Shown here in pieces: positions 8,568 through 19,100 of a stretch of DNA of 64,000 nt (position 1 is its first letter; each line of letters opens with the position of its first letter). The stretch is taken from NCBI RefSeq assembly GCF_014647455.2, contig NZ_BMPF01000005.1:1-64000 (forward strand), written 5' to 3'. The position numbers were made by a program, and so were the translations under genes. The stretch is from Halarchaeum grantii. Its GTDB lineage: Archaea > Halobacteriota > Halobacteria > Halobacteriales > Halobacteriaceae. The notes below the pieces were generated by a model. It searched no databases and was not told the origin of the DNA. It saw only the letters and a list, made by a program, of their open reading frames with translations.

Positions 8568-9164
8568 GTGTCACGCACCTCAAATCGCGCCGACGGCGAC
8601 ATCGTCGAGGACTTCCTCTCTGTCGCGGACCTCCTCGAGGAGCCACAGCTCGCCCAGTTGTACGCGTACCTCGCTAGAGAGGGCGAGGCGACAGTCCAGG
8701 ACGCGATGGACGACCTCGAACTCGCACAGGGAACCGCCTACAGCTACGTCAACCGGCTCGTCGACGCCGGCGTCGTCGACGTTACCGACGACGAGCAGCC
8801 CCGGCGGTACGCCGCCCGTCAGATCGACCTGACCGTGACGACGGCTGCGGGCGACCGCGAGTACACGATCACGCCGGCGCTCATCGACGCCGTCGGCCGC
8901 CGCGAGACGAACGCCGACATCGACACCTACATCGATCGCCACGGCGTCGCCGGCCTCGCGACGGCGCTGACCTACGCCGTCGCCCGCGAACGCGGCGAGG
9001 TGACCCACCGCCTGATGGCGGAGGATCTCGACATCTCGCCGCTGGCCGCGGAGATGATCCTCCAGGCGCTCCACCCCGTCGTCCACGAGCACTACGACAT
9101 CGAGCAAGCAGGGGCAGGACTCGACGAGCTGGACATCAACGACGACGCCGCTGACGACGCGTGA
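8568..9164 (+). CDS. Winged-helix regulator of a PIN-domain pair (antitoxin-like)
   Basis: A 198-residue protein with a TrmB/MarR-type winged helix at about residues 25-85 (QLAQLYAYLAREGEATV, then GTAYSYVNRLVDAGVV) and a helical C-terminal domain rich in Asp. The start is GTG 8568. It overlaps the PIN-domain gene by four bases (GTGA). The pairing of this type of regulator with a PIN protein is common in haloarchaea and is best read as a toxin-antitoxin module. Confidence 0.65.
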   Translation: MSRTSNRADGDIVEDFLSVADLLEEPQLAQLYAYLAREGEATVQDAMDDLELAQGTAYSYVNRLVDAGVVDVTDDEQPRRYAARQIDLTVTTAAGDREYTITPALIDAVGRRETNADIDTYIDRHGVAGLATALTYAVARERGEVTHRLMAEDLDISPLAAEMILQALHPVVHEHYDIEQAGAGLDELDINDDAADDA

Positions 9165-9670
9165 GCCAGCTCCACATCGCCGACACCGGCCTGTTCGTCG
9201 CGATGGGGCAGCCCTCGAACAGTCGGTACCAGGCCGTTCGGCGGTTCGCTCGCCGGAACGACATCACCTTCGTCCTCCCCGAACGAGTGGACGAGGAGCT
9301 GACCGTCGACGACCCGGACGTCGAGGACGTGCCAGTTGACACCGCAATCGACGAGGGCTGGGCGACGGTTGCGGCGCCGCTCGAGTTCTCCGAGCCTGTC
9401 GTCTCCCGGGTGATGGACGGCGTCCAGCGGTACATCGCGAACGCCGACGACCGGCCCGCCGACGAGGTTGAGCGTGCCGACGCCACCCTCGCCGCCCTGG
9501 CTGCCCAGCACCTCAGCGCAGGGACGGCGACCGAGGTCTACATCTACACGACCGATATCGCGGCCGGCGAGGGGGCCGAGACCGTGCTCGCGAGTGAGGG
9601 GTACGGTGACTCGGTGACGTTCGTGAACGGCTTCCGGTTCATCGAGGACCTGGTCGCCGGCAACAGCTGA
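9161..9670 (+). CDS. PIN-domain protein, probable VapC-like toxin
   Basis: A 169-residue protein beginning SQLHIADTGLFVAMG, a PIN-type first strand with an acidic residue (D8). A central AADATLAAL-like helix (residues about 107-115) and the late strand VYIYTTDIAAGEGAE carry further acidic positions. PIN toxins cut RNA. It overlaps its regulator by four bases. Assignment rests on the N-terminal strand and context; divergence from canonical VapC is considerable. Confidence 0.55.
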   Translation: MSQLHIADTGLFVAMGQPSNSRYQAVRRFARRNDITFVLPERVDEELTVDDPDVEDVPVDTAIDEGWATVAAPLEFSEPVVSRVMDGVQRYIANADDRPADEVERADATLAALAAQHLSAGTATEVYIYTTDIAAGEGAETVLASEGYGDSVTFVNGFRFIEDLVAGNS

Positions 9671-10216
9671 TTGATTGGCGGTCCCGTTCGGTAGGGAGAC
9701 CCCTAAAAAAGCCCTCGGCTGTTGGACAGGTAGTGTTCAGATTAGCTGATTCCATACGAAGGCGAAGGCTTGCAACCAATTTTCGACGGTCTCCGCTTCG
9801 GCGTTGCTGAAACAGTTTGAGAACTGGTTTGTTCGACGCTTTACTTCTCTAAAGACACGTTCGACGGCGTTCTGATTCCCGTGCGTTTTGTGTTGGAATC
9901 GGAGGTCATGTCGATGGCAGGCCGCCTGCAGCCACGGCGCGCAATCGACGAGAAAAAGCTCGTCATCGACGAGATGTTTCTCGCGGAGTTCCGAGAGGAA
10001 CATCTCGGTAAGAGTCTGTGTTCTCGTCGGATAGAGACGAACATGGAGCAAGCGATTGGTCGCTGGATCAACCGCTTCGTACAGCCAATAGCGTTCGGAG
10101 TTGAGTTGGATCACCGTTTCACCAACCGCAACGTGATCCGGGTCAGCTCCCTCAACTGGCTGTAGATCGGCTTTCTGCACCCAGTTATGAACGGTGGAGC
10201 GACAGCGATCGACACC

Positions 10217-10962
10217 GGCACTGTCTAGTTGAGCCAGTTTGAGGAACGAGCAGGCCGTTGAGCTTCTTGTTCAAGGATGCTCGCAGACCTGCTCAACGAT
10301 GGCTTAGACGCGGATTTAGAAGAAGCTTGGGAGAACGAGCGGACGGCGACGCCCGTCAGGGCGTTCGCCGTCCGTCTCCACGAGACTGGTTGTTCGCTCC
10401 GCGAGACAACAACGATCTTAGCGGAATTAGGCGTTAAACGCTCGCATGGAGCGGTTTGGAATTGGGTGCATCGGCTTGCTGACAGCGGATACGACCCGCC
10501 TGAGGCGCAGCCGAAGCGGGTCGCGGTTGACGAGACCGCTGTCAAGATTGACGGCGAATGGTCTTGGTTGTACGCTGCAATAGACACCGAGACGAAGCTC
10601 ATTCTCGATGTCGCGTTGTTTGGGCGGCATGGCACCGATCCGGCAGCTGCATTCCTGCATCGACTCGACGAGAAATACGACCTCTCAGACACCGTATTTC
10701 TCGTGGATCAATACGGCTACCGGACTGCCCTCGCTCGATTAGGATTGAGCGGTCGGGTTAACTATACTGAGCGAAACCTGATTGAGAAGTGGTTTCACAC
10801 CCTCAAAATGCGCATCGACCGCTTTCATAACTCGTGGGTCGGCAGTCGGTCGAGCGCACGCGAATGGCTTGAGCAATTCATGCACTACTACAACCGCCAG
10901 CGACCGCACCAAGCTCTCGACGGAAGGACGCCGATCGAGGAGATCCAGAACTAGACAGTGCC
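10217..10962 (+). mobile_element. Inner IS6-type insertion sequence
   Basis: Perfect 14-base inverted repeats, GGCACTGTCTAGTT at 10217-10230 and AACTAGACAGTGCC at 10949-10962, bound this 746-base element. TCGACACC is duplicated on each side (10209-10216, 10963-10970). All parts are intact, so the insertion is recent. Confidence 0.9.
10277..10954 (+). CDS. DDE transposase of the inner IS (IS6 family)
   Basis: A 225-residue transposase. A helix-turn-helix near residues 35-65 (CSLRETTTILAELGVKRSHG) precedes the catalytic core: D in VAVDETAVKID, D in VFLVDQYGY, and E in NLIEKWFHTLK. The end YNRQRPHQALDGRTP is typical of haloarchaeal IS6-type enzymes. The stop codon lies inside the right inverted repeat. 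No internal break is visible, so it is probably active. Confidence 0.9.
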   Translation: MLADLLNDGLDADLEEAWENERTATPVRAFAVRLHETGCSLRETTTILAELGVKRSHGAVWNWVHRLADSGYDPPEAQPKRVAVDETAVKIDGEWSWLYAAIDTETKLILDVALFGRHGTDPAAAFLHRLDEKYDLSDTVFLVDQYGYRTALARLGLSGRVNYTERNLIEKWFHTLKMRIDRFHNSWVGSRSSAREWLEQFMHYYNRQRPHQALDGRTPIEEIQN

Positions 10963-11342
10963 TCGACACCAAACCTCTCCAAGATAGAAACTGTATCCGA
11001 AAGTGATAATCTGGCCAGGTGGAGTCGGATACCGAGCTTCATCGCAGGCTCTGGTGTCGCTTCTCGCTCCAGAAAATCTAACTCGAAGCAGCCGCTACCC
11101 CCATTGAGGCGGTCGGTTTCGAGCATAGGCACTCAAAAATCGTACCGCCTCACTTTTCAGCCTTATCTGAACACCGCCGTTGGACATCCTACTACCGACT
11201 ATATCAGGCCAGATTGGGCGCCCCCAGCAGAGCTTTTTCGAATTTACTCAATTGGTTACTCACTTCTCAAGTTGACGTAACTGGATAGTGGCCACCGATG
11301 GCGATATGCTTATGTGTTGATTGTTAGTATGAAACAGGTTGT

Positions 11343-12644
11343 ATGGAGGTCCCGACCGTCTCAGACGTGGAAGATATCGAACTCTACGACCGACTTGAGC
11401 ATCGGTCACCTGAGGTCCTCTGCCGGGTTTTTAATCACTTCTACTTTGAGAACGGCGAGGAATATTGCGATCCAGATGAATATGATTCAAAAGGCTGGCG
11501 ACGCCTTCTAGCAGGTGCACTCCCTCAAGAGACGCGAGCTTGGCTGCAGACTCACGCCCAGATCGCAAACGAGAGCGTTGACCGAGTCCATGCGGTCGCA
11601 CATCTTAACGAGACGTACGACGTCCCTGAGGAGAAGCGGGGTCCGGACACACTTTATGAACTGGCGATTTTAATCCACGAACTCGGGCTCGAAGAGCGGC
11701 TACCACAGCTCATCGTTTCGGCACGGATTAAACAGAACGAGATGAAACGAACATGGGTCCTCCAGGAGGAGATTCCATTATCAAATCTCTCTGAGAAAAT
11801 CGATTCGTTTCAGCAGTCGTGGAACAAGCGCGAGGACCGAACGAAGGCGGTCCTCGTCCAGCAGGAACTTTCAGATAAGTCTGTAGCTTCACTCCAGATA
11901 TTCGCGGAGAAAGGGGCCGGCGTGACTGAAGAACTCACGTTCGGATTCCGTGAAGGCGAGCAAGACGGTGACACCGATATTCCAGAACGGCCTGAACTCT
12001 CGACGGTACGCTATCGGGAACTCAAACAGATTCGGGTATTGCTAAAAGTTGAGTCGGGTAGAACACTCGTCGTTTTCACGGACGAGCATAGACGTGGGTG
12101 GACAAGTGTCCTGAATGGATTTTTCGAGCACGCCTTCGATATCGAATCAATCACGAACACGATAGAAAAGCAGACTGTCACTGAAGCAGCCGAACTACGT
12201 GAGGAGGCGCATGAATCGGTCGATTTTGACGACAACCCCATTGAGAAAATGGCAGGTTTGATCAACGACCGTTCGGAAGCTGCCCTTGACGCTGTAGACA
12301 ATTCACCACACGGAGCCGAGCGGAAACAGCGACTCAAGACCAAAATCCAAAATATCGAGCTCTCTGGCTCCGAAATCGAAGATGATCCCAATCTTGGCAC
12401 CGAAGAGTTCCGCTTAATTGGTAGAACGAATCTTGATGAAGTGTTCAAACAGGTAGATATTGAAGACGGGTTTTTCCAGTTTCTCGACCGGGCAAGCAAC
12501 GAAAGTCTGGCACTCGTTCTGAATGTCGATGGACGGCACGTCGCTGCCCGTAAAACAGGTCCTCAATCGGTTGATGGCTCTCGGCTTGGCTCGGAGACAC
12601 AAGTCGCGCTCACGTATTTCTTCGACCAGGAGGGGGTACTGTGA
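11343..12644 (+). CDS. Unknown protein, first gene of a candidate two-gene defence unit
   Basis: A 433-residue protein with no family I recognise. It begins MEVPTVSDVEDIELYDRLEH. It has a helical N-terminal half with a possible regulatory region (YELAILIHELGLEERLPQLI), a middle mixed region (RTLVVFTDEHRRGWTSVLNG) and a C-terminal part ending LALVLNVDGRHVAARKTG. No P-loop or membrane segment is seen. It overlaps the next gene by four bases, so the two proteins are made together and probably interact. The pair lies between an IS and a defence array. Confidence 0.6.
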   Translation: MEVPTVSDVEDIELYDRLEHRSPEVLCRVFNHFYFENGEEYCDPDEYDSKGWRRLLAGALPQETRAWLQTHAQIANESVDRVHAVAHLNETYDVPEEKRGPDTLYELAILIHELGLEERLPQLIVSARIKQNEMKRTWVLQEEIPLSNLSEKIDSFQQSWNKREDRTKAVLVQQELSDKSVASLQIFAEKGAGVTEELTFGFREGEQDGDTDIPERPELSTVRYRELKQIRVLLKVESGRTLVVFTDEHRRGWTSVLNGFFEHAFDIESITNTIEKQTVTEAAELREEAHESVDFDDNPIEKMAGLINDRSEAALDAVDNSPHGAERKQRLKTKIQNIELSGSEIEDDPNLGTEEFRLIGRTNLDEVFKQVDIEDGFFQFLDRASNESLALVLNVDGRHVAARKTGPQSVDGSRLGSETQVALTYFFDQEGVL

Positions 12645-14095
12645 ACGAAGATACAGTCGAAGCGCTTGAGTCAGTCATCAATGGGAGAGGGAGCGAGGGG
12701 AGGTACACAGACGAAGATCTCCCAGAACCCCTTGCAGGAACGGAATTTGTTACTGCAAGCGAGGAACTCCCCAACAGATGCCAGCGAGATGGATGTCGAA
12801 TAAGCTGCCAGGTAGTCGAACGGAACGGTGGAGAGGTACGGATGGAATGTCGACGCGAAGAATATCCACACACATTCACAATCAATAGTTCTAAATACAC
12901 TTTCTATGATATCGAATTCGAGTCTGTTCTCCGGATTGTCGCCGAACACATCGGAGAGACAATCAGCTCAGTAGCGTTCGATCTGCCACGCCGAGTTACT
13001 GCAATAACCGATTCTGGTTTGCGGCTCACGATGCCAGTCGCCCCAGCTCGGTTTGAGCGGGAAGTAATGGAAATTTACGCGGAAGCGCTCCGAGACGACC
13101 AACCAACATTGCTACTAACAACAGAAGGAAAGCTAGAGGATCTCCTCGAACTCGCCTCACTGTTTTCAACGGGGAGTCTCGTCTACGCAACACCACTTTC
13201 TGCCATAGCAGAGACGTCGGGGCATCTGTCTACGATGACCGAGACAGCCCAAGCGATTCAGACAATGGAACAGGAGTTCGTTGATGAGCGACATAACGAG
13301 GCTGGCGACCTCATCCACCGGGTAAATATGAACCCGAGATACATTCTCACCGAACTCAATCATATGCGCTTGCTCCGGAAGACGGGACACCTCTCGGGCG
13401 GCGATCGTTTAGAGACAGTGGCTGAACTCGTTTTTTCGCACTTGTTCTCGACATATCCCGGGGAAGGCGGAGAGGACGATAGTGGTCAGAGCGTCCCTGA
13501 TAACCTATTCCATGTTCCAACCCTGGATTCGAGCAAGTACTCAGAATCGATTCTTGGCGTCGTCGACGCTAAATCTGCAGATCGTGCGAAATTCGGTCGA
13601 GAGGAAGCTCGTGGTAAACATGACGAGTACCTTGAGCGGGCAGAACGAGAATCAATCAATACCGACCAAGTCGCACATGCGTTCATCATTTTGGAGTTCA
13701 AAGGCCAACAGGAAATCGAATTTTTCGATAAGATGGAAGAGTTCTACGATGAAGGTACTCACCTCGTGATCTTTACCGCCGATGCGCTGGCGATGCTCAT
13801 GGCAGCGTATCTCGCAGCAACAGTCGCAAACGAATTGGAACTTATTCGAGGCGACTTTCGTGCAGCCATCTACCCGCTGTTCGAGCCAACAGCATTCAGA
13901 GACGCCGGCCTGGCCCGTGTTGAACGGGAAGTCGGTCAATTACAAGAGGACTATCGTGACAGATATCTCCAGCGGTCGGACCTGGTGATCGTCCAGCGTA
14001 GTGTGGTAAAAAAGCAGTTACAACGCTGTCTAACGTCTGAAAAAGAAATCGAACCAATCTTCGAGCGGTATTTCACTGAAATGCCGCTTATTTGA
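12641..14095 (+). CDS. Candidate PD-(D/E)xK-type nuclease, second gene of the unit
   Basis: A 484-residue protein starting at GTG 12641. An N-terminal CQRDGCRISCQVVERNGG stretch may bind zinc. Around residues 285-345 it reads VPTLDSSKYSESILGVVDAK and then SADRAKFGREEARGKHDEYL, followed by HAFIILEFKG. The strand ending VDAKS and the later conserved strand resemble the core of restriction-like nucleases, with D and K of the (D/E)xK motif. This is a fold guess from the pattern only. The 4-base overlap with the upstream gene marks an operon. Confidence 0.55.
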   Translation: MNEDTVEALESVINGRGSEGRYTDEDLPEPLAGTEFVTASEELPNRCQRDGCRISCQVVERNGGEVRMECRREEYPHTFTINSSKYTFYDIEFESVLRIVAEHIGETISSVAFDLPRRVTAITDSGLRLTMPVAPARFEREVMEIYAEALRDDQPTLLLTTEGKLEDLLELASLFSTGSLVYATPLSAIAETSGHLSTMTETAQAIQTMEQEFVDERHNEAGDLIHRVNMNPRYILTELNHMRLLRKTGHLSGGDRLETVAELVFSHLFSTYPGEGGEDDSGQSVPDNLFHVPTLDSSKYSESILGVVDAKSADRAKFGREEARGKHDEYLERAERESINTDQVAHAFIILEFKGQQEIEFFDKMEEFYDEGTHLVIFTADALAMLMAAYLAATVANELELIRGDFRAAIYPLFEPTAFRDAGLARVEREVGQLQEDYRDRYLQRSDLVIVQRSVVKKQLQRCLTSEKEIEPIFERYFTEMPLI

Positions 14096-14759
14096 CCCAA
14101 AATCCGGACTGCCTTTTGGGTATGACAAATGTCATTAGGTAGAGGGATTAAAAAGTGGCTGACACGGCGGTGTGTAGGGAGTAAAAAGCCCTCGGCCGCT
14201 CGACGTACCGCGACCACCGCTGCGCGCCTCGTACCTGCGGTGCTTGCGGGGTCGGGGGACGACCGAGGCGGCCTCGCCCTTTCTGAGTCCGCCAGGCCTG
14301 TCAATGACTCATCGAGCGACGTGACCGGGTGGACAGGTGTGTCCGTATCGGCCCGCCCCGCTCGCCGCTGCCGCCCTCCGCGTCGCTCGCGACCGACCAT
14401 TCCGGGCATGCGGGCGCTCTTCGCACCACCCGCGCCCGTTCCGGGCTAAAGTGGATGTGCCCTCGGCGCCAGCGCTTCTCCCGCTCGGGTCCTGCGGACC
14501 TCGGCTTCGCCGACCGCGACGGACGTAGTTGCGTCGCGGCGAACGGGGAATGCGCTGGGCGCTCGCTCCGGGCGGGTCGGCGCGCGCGGCTGGATGTTTT
14601 ACTTCCTAAGGCGCGCTCTCGCTCGCGCCCCAAGGGGCGCTCGCGAAGGCGCGAGCGAGAGCGCGCAGAGTCCTGTCGGTCGTCGTCGATGAGAAAGCCG
14701 CGATGGTGGTGCATCGCGGCGTCGGCGCGTGAGCGCCTTCAGGAACTAAGTGAGTTCCA
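14096..14759. other. GC-rich non-coding stretch with hairpins
   Basis: The 664 bases between the nuclease-like gene and the OB-fold gene hold long accidental frames on both strands, with biased Arg/Ser-rich translations typical of non-coding GC-rich DNA. A strong stem-loop (14611-14666) is described separately. A phrase AAAAAGCCCTCGGC at 14181 also occurs near 9707, next to the IS. I see no gene. Confidence 0.5.
14611..14666. repeat. Perfect 19-base inverted repeat (large stem-loop)
   Basis: The arm GCGCGCTCTCGCTCGCGCC (14611-14629) is exactly complementary to 14648-14666. The 18-base loop contains its own small palindrome GCCCCAAGGGGC. It lies 94 bases before the ATG at 14760. It could be a terminator, a recombination site or a structured leader. 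Confidence 0.75.
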
Positions 14760-15653
14760 ATGTCCAGTAACAACGCTAGCGGAAAGGTCGTTTCGGTGGA
14801 TGAACAGGCATTCGAGGACATCGAGCGTGAGACGGTCGACGAAGACGGCTTCACGGTCGTGGCGGCGACGCCGGCGTTCCAGGCCACGGTCCAGGAGGAG
14901 ACGCAAGCGAAGGTGGATGCGAACCACCCGGAGGGAATCGCGGACGCGGATCAGGAGCGGATTCCCGGTGTGACGCTCGCACAAGAGGAACGCATTCAGG
15001 CGCGTGAAGCGGAGCTGGAGCGGATCAGCGCACAGGCGGAATTGGGCGAGCAGGAGGGCCGTGCCGAGCGAGCGCGCGACGTCGCGGCCGAACGAAGCGC
15101 CGCGTGGAACAGGGAGTTCGATCGGCGGGCGGCGAGCGTGGACCGGTCGTTGAGCCCCGACCACGACCCACGCGAGATGCTCTCGCGGGATGAGCTCGGG
15201 ATGGTGAACGAGCAAGCGATCAGAGTGGCGGGCAACCTCGATGGGTGGTCGCGGGCGGCGATCAGTCGGCGCCTCGCTCAGGCGGTGCTCGACGGCGCGG
15301 ACGTCCCCACGGCCGTCCTCGACGTGAAACAGGCACTTGAGGCCGCACCTGGACAGGTCATCCCCATCGATCGGGTTGAGGACGTCGATCGTGGCGAGGT
15401 GAGCGTTGAGGGCATAGTCACACAATTGTGGGAACCCGCCAGTGCGAAAATCGCTCAAGTCGGATTGCTTGAGGACGAGACCGGCCGAATCAAGTTCACC
15501 AGCTGGGTGCGGTCGAACGCAAAGCACGTCGAAGAAGGCGAGCGCGTGCAGATTCGCGGTGCGAGCACGAGCTGGTACCAAGGCCGTGTCTCGATCGCGG
15601 TCACCGGCTGGAGCACCATGCACTTCCCCGAGCGCGAGGATTGGTGGGAGTAA
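14760..15653 (+). CDS. OB-fold nucleic-acid-binding protein (SOSS-B/RPA-like)
   Basis: A 297-residue protein. The N-terminal two-thirds is charged and helical (VTLAQEERIQAREAELERIS). The last 90 residues have an OB-fold pattern: VSVEGIVTQLWEPASAKIAQ, then VGLLEDETGRIKFTSW, VEEGERVQIRGAS and GRVSIAV. This is typical of single-strand DNA-binding proteins of the archaeal RPA/SOSS-B group and is common on haloarchaeal plasmids. It probably binds single-stranded DNA during replication or repair. It lies just before the defence array but on its own transcript as far as I can see. Confidence 0.7.
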   Translation: MSSNNASGKVVSVDEQAFEDIERETVDEDGFTVVAATPAFQATVQEETQAKVDANHPEGIADADQERIPGVTLAQEERIQAREAELERISAQAELGEQEGRAERARDVAAERSAAWNREFDRRAASVDRSLSPDHDPREMLSRDELGMVNEQAIRVAGNLDGWSRAAISRRLAQAVLDGADVPTAVLDVKQALEAAPGQVIPIDRVEDVDRGEVSVEGIVTQLWEPASAKIAQVGLLEDETGRIKFTSWVRSNAKHVEEGERVQIRGASTSWYQGRVSIAVTGWSTMHFPEREDWWE

Positions 15654-15926
15654 GGCGACCAGCAGTCTCTCTCTTTTTGTCTGCCGGGCCGGACCCAAGC
15701 CCCGCCGCCCCACCCTCCGCTCCGTGCTCGCGTTGCTGCGCGCGCAGCCACAACCGGACTTGGAACAATTATCGAAGACGCACAGAAGATCCACCAACAA
15801 CGATAGACACTCGAAGAGACACTCGCTACCGCTATGCAACCGAGGTGGGTGTCCTAACTAAAGACGAACCCTGGCTTAGTCTAAGTAAAGGTTATAATGT
15901 TCCGCTTGATTGATGTGAACATCTCG

Positions 15927-16139
15927 ATGACGAAGAAGACTATCGGACAAAACACAGGCCATTCAGGTCGCGTGAATCTATCCGGCCCTGAACTCGAGAA
16001 GTTCGAGGCCGACGTCGGCGACGAGATCAAGGTCGATATCGCTGAGTCAAAAGATATCGCCCGCGCGATCATCCAGAATAGTGATCACGACGAGTTCGTC
16101 ATCGTCTCCAAACCAACCACGGAGGACCAATCCGAATGA
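15927..16139 (+). CDS. AbrB/SpoVT-like small protein heading the defence operon
   Basis: A 70-residue protein (MTKKTIGQNTGHSGRVNLSG). The pattern SGRVNLSGPELEKFEADVGD followed by EIKVDI resembles a swapped-hairpin AbrB/MazE DNA-binding domain. ATG 15927 is preferred over the upstream start because the domain begins there. It overlaps the DUF499 gene by four bases (ATGA). Autoregulation of the array is plausible. Confidence 0.55.
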   Translation: MTKKTIGQNTGHSGRVNLSGPELEKFEADVGDEIKVDIAESKDIARAIIQNSDHDEFVIVSKPTTEDQSE

Positions 16140-19100
16140 GCGACACCACGTACCCGAATCTCTTCGACGCCTGCACCCCTCGTGACGACGTCCTCGACGG
16201 AACACTTCAAGAGGACGAGTTCGCAGCGAGCCTCGCAACCGTCGCCCACGCGCGAGACGAAGCTCCGCCCGTCTACCGTGACACCGAGCTCTTCTTCGAT
16301 ATGACGTACCCCACGGACGGGCTCAAGACACTCCTCAGTAACCTCACAGGGCGCTTCCTCGCCAGCGGTGGCTACGACAGCAACGAGTACACGAGTAGCA
16401 TCCTCTGTCTCGACACCCGCTTCGGTGGCGGAAAGACCCACGACCTCATCGCTTCCTACCACCTCGCGACCAACCCAACAGCGGCCAACGACTTGGGCCG
16501 CCATCTCCTCCCGGGTGACGAGGAGTTCGCGACGGCCTATCAGGACGCCGTCGCGGACGGCCTCGACGTCGATACCGCCGTCTTCGTCGGTGGACACGTC
16601 GACGCGCAGAACGCCCGGAGCGACCGGACTGACCCGAACGCACCGAACACCCGGACGATGTGGGGGGAGATCGCCTATCAGCTCTACGGCGTCGAGGGCT
16701 ACGAACTCCTCAAGGAGTACGACCAGGAGCGCAACGCACCCGGGCAGAACACCCTCAAGGACCTCTTCGACCTCGGTGATGGTCCCGCTCTGGTGCTTGT
16801 GGACGAGATCGCGGCGTATCTCGAGAGTGCCTCCGCGGTCGAAGTCGGCAGCGCGACGCTCGCGAGTCAGACGCTGAGCTTCGTGCTCTCCCTTCTCGAG
16901 ACGGCGTCCGAGTCGGACGACGTCACGATCGTCTACTCGATCGCGGACACGGCCTTCGAGGAGGAAGCGGAGGACATCCGCGGCCTCATCGACGAACTGA
17001 ACCAGATCGGTCGTCGGCAGCACAAGACGGTCACACCGACTGACGAGAGCGAGGTGGGACAAGTACTCCAGCATCGCCTCTTCGAGGAGATTAACGGGGA
17101 CGCCGCGGCGTCGGTCGCGCAGTCGTACTTCCAGTTCTACACGAACAGCGAGCGCCAGTTCCCGCAAGAGGCGACCGACGCGAGCTACGTCGACCGCCTC
17201 GAACGCGAGTATCCCTTCCATCCGACCGTCATCGATACGCTCACTGAGAAGATCGACACGATCCCGAAGTTCCAGCGTACGCGTGGTGCACTAAAACTCC
17301 TCGCGCGCGCCGTCTACTATCGGTGGAACAATCAGCCCGAGCACTTCGAACGCCACTGGCTCCGCCTCTACGATCTCACCCCCGCAGACGACGCCCCGAG
17401 TGGCAGCATCAACTCGACGCTCCACGAGTCGCTCTTCGAATTCGTCGACCTCAGTTCGGCCGTCTCCGCAGACATCTACACCGAAGACGGAACCGCTCAC
17501 GCCCAACTCGAAGACCGGAAATGGACGGAGAAAGGCATCCCACCGCTCGGCTCTCACATGACGACGGCCGTCCTCTGGCACAGTCTCGCCTACGGTGAGC
17601 AGGCCACCGGTTTCACGCGTGCGGAGATGAACGAGACGCTCGGCCATCCTGGGATTCGGTTCGACAACTATGACTCCGCGCTGGACGCGCTCGGGGGGTC
17701 AGACATGAGCGTCGCGTGCTACTATCTCTACGACGAGGAGCGCGTGCGCTTCAAATCCGACCCGAACCTCATCCGGATCATCGACCAGCGCGTCGACAAC
17801 ACTCCCGACGCGCAGGCACGCTCCCGGTTCGAGGCCCGTCTCGAGAGCGAGACCGGGACGGGCGCGTTCGAGCCAGTCCTCTACCCCGAGTCCCCCGCAG
17901 ACCTCCCGGACAAGGCTTCGACACCGCAGATCGCCGTGATGCACATGGACACGGCGCCGGTCACCGAGGACCTCCTCACCGACGAGGGCAACGAGGAGTC
18001 GATCCCGGAGAAGGTGCAGTCGCTCTACCAGAAATCCGCCTCGAAGCAGGGCGGTGACGTCCAGAGTCGCGTCTATAAGAACTACGTCCTCTTCCTCGCA
18101 CCCGACGACGAGCGCGTGCGGAGCGCCGTCGACGAGGCCCGCCACCTGGAAGCGATCGAGGCGCTCCTCGACAACTCGCAGCGGACGGCCGACCTCTCCG
18201 ACGAGCAGTTGGAGGATCTCAAGGAACGCCAGCAGGAGAAGTACGGCCTCCTCGGCGAACTCGTCCGTGGCGTGTATCGCCACCTCTACTACGTCGACCG
18301 CGACGGCCTCACGCACATCACGATCAACGCGACCGAAGCCAACGGCGGAACGAGTCTCGTCCACGCTGTCGAGGAGACGCTCGAGGATCGACTGATCAAG
18401 GCGGACGCTGATGCAAAGGGTGTGGCGTTCTTCAAGCAGAAGCTCTGGCAGCGCACCCAGGACTCGATGACGACCCAGCAACTCGTCGAGCAGTTCGCGA
18501 AGAAGCCCGGACTCCCCTACCTCCTGAGCACGAAGCCGCTACGGAAGACCGTCGCGAAGATGGTCGACGAAGCCGGATACACGTACTGGGACAGCGAGGC
18601 CGAACTCGCCTACTGGGACGGTGAGTCCGCGGACGAGCCGGAGAACTGGTCGAAGCGCTCGCCGTTCGCTGAGTCGCCGGACGTCCGCACCACGATCTCC
18701 GATACGGACGTGAAAATCGGTTCGGAGTACGTCGTCTACACGAGCATCGAGGCGCTCCTCGACGTCCACCATGACCCGATCCGACCACCGGAAGCGACGA
18801 AGGTCGAGTGTGCCGAGGATGGCTGCACGACGATGGTCGAGCCGTCCGGTGACGGCCCCGCCTACTGTGCGGAGCACGAGGAGACCACGACGGCGACCTG
18901 CGAGAGTTGTGGCCGGGAGTTCGAGGAGAGCGAGTTGAACGCGGCGGGCCTCTGCCGGGAGTGCGCCCAGCCCTCGGGGTGGGAGTCCTCGACGAGTCAG
19001 ATGGCGGCATCGCGGGCGTTCAACGAGATTCGAACGCACGCGCTCTCGAAGTCGCCGGCGGACGGCACTCCGGGAATCTCCCAGGTGACAGTCGAAGTGA

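Larger units (their letters stand above)
9737..11132 (-). pseudogene. IS6-family transposase split by an inserted IS
   Basis: The N-terminal part (11132-10971) reads LDFLEREATPEPAMKLGIRL and ends at LERFGV. The C-terminal part (10216-9737) resumes DRCRSTVHNWVQKADLQPVE and continues through a DDE-type core to FVWNQLI. Removing the inner IS and one copy of its 8-base duplication restores a single frame of 213 residues, the normal size. So the gene was probably functional until the insertion. The first catalytic D of the family appears as G in VAVGETVIQL, a further sign of inactivation. Confidence 0.85.
9729..11178 (-). mobile_element. IS6-family insertion sequence interrupted by a second IS
   Basis: The ends are imperfect 18-base inverted repeats: GGTAGTGTTCAGATTAGC at 9729-9746 and, read from the other strand, GGCGGTGTTCAGATAAGG ending at 11178. 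The 8-base GTTGGACA flanks both sides (9721-9728 and 11179-11186), the expected target duplication for this family. The minus-strand transposase is split by the inner element at 10217-10962. Confidence 0.85.

Noticed and set aside
14129-14973. Long Arg/Ser-rich open frames in the 14.1-14.9 kb region
   Set aside because: They exist in several frames on both strands at once with biased translations and overlap the OB-fold gene; this is GC-rich non-coding DNA.
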